From positions 1 through 5,318 of the forward strand of contig JBBDWN010000058.1 of the NCBI GenBank assembly GCA_040902855.1: a stretch of DNA of 5,318 bases, given 5' to 3'. The translations under genes and the position numbers were made by a program. Positions 5,292-5,318 of the stretch are shown piece by piece. The notes beneath the pieces are model-generated. The model searched no databases and was not told the origin of the DNA. It saw nothing but the letters and a program-made list of their open reading frames with translations. Position 1 is the stretch's first letter. Every line of letters starts with the position of its first letter. Source of the stretch: DATHWB01 sp040902855 (GTDB taxonomy: Bacteria; Actinomycetota; Acidimicrobiia; Spongiisociales; ZC4RG35).

Positions 5292-5318
5292 ACGGCGGGC
5301 GGCGGCCTCGCCGAAAGC

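Overview
The window looks like a piece of a high-GC actinobacterial chromosome. Three things point that way: the protein style, an Ala/Asp/Glu-rich extension on ribosomal protein S16, and a two-component pair of a common actinobacterial type. A deep-branching group such as Acidimicrobiia is plausible, but this is an inference that I could not test by search. Codon use and composition look uniform, and I see no insertion sequence, integrase, CRISPR array, tRNA or rRNA.

Right part (about 2722-5276, minus strand): a compact core operon read in the order ffh (signal recognition particle GTPase), rpsP (ribosomal protein S16), khpA-like KH-domain RNA-binding protein, rimM (16S processing factor). 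Gaps are 5 bp or less, and junctions overlap with SD sites inside the preceding gene. This is the well-known ffh-rpsP-KH-rimM block. It links co-translational membrane targeting to 30S assembly. The trmD and rplS genes that usually follow rimM are absent: rimM instead runs tail to tail, with a 3-bp gap, into an unrelated lipoprotein gene.

Middle (1852-2718, plus strand): a secreted lipoprotein with a Thr-rich linker, an AMIN-like domain and a C-terminal Gmad2-like Ig-fold domain. It is probably an envelope or cell-surface protein.

Left part (62-1806, minus strand): a membrane histidine kinase (six predicted TM segments, HisKA_3 and HATPase) and its NarL/LuxR-type response regulator, overlapping by ATGA. 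The kinase and the lipoprotein are divergent from a very short promoter region (1807-1851). Each start has the same TAGCCT hexamer 7-8 nt upstream and no SD, which suggests back-to-back leaderless promoters.

Points most worth a second look: (1) rimM has no ATG, GTG or TTG start that preserves its conserved N-terminus, but it has a CTG codon 6 nt after a perfect AGGAGG; (2) the symmetrical divergent leaderless promoter; (3) five perfect 15-bp tandem repeats (DEVAA) in the S16 tail; (4) the break in synteny after rimM. No clearly novel defence or mobile system is visible.
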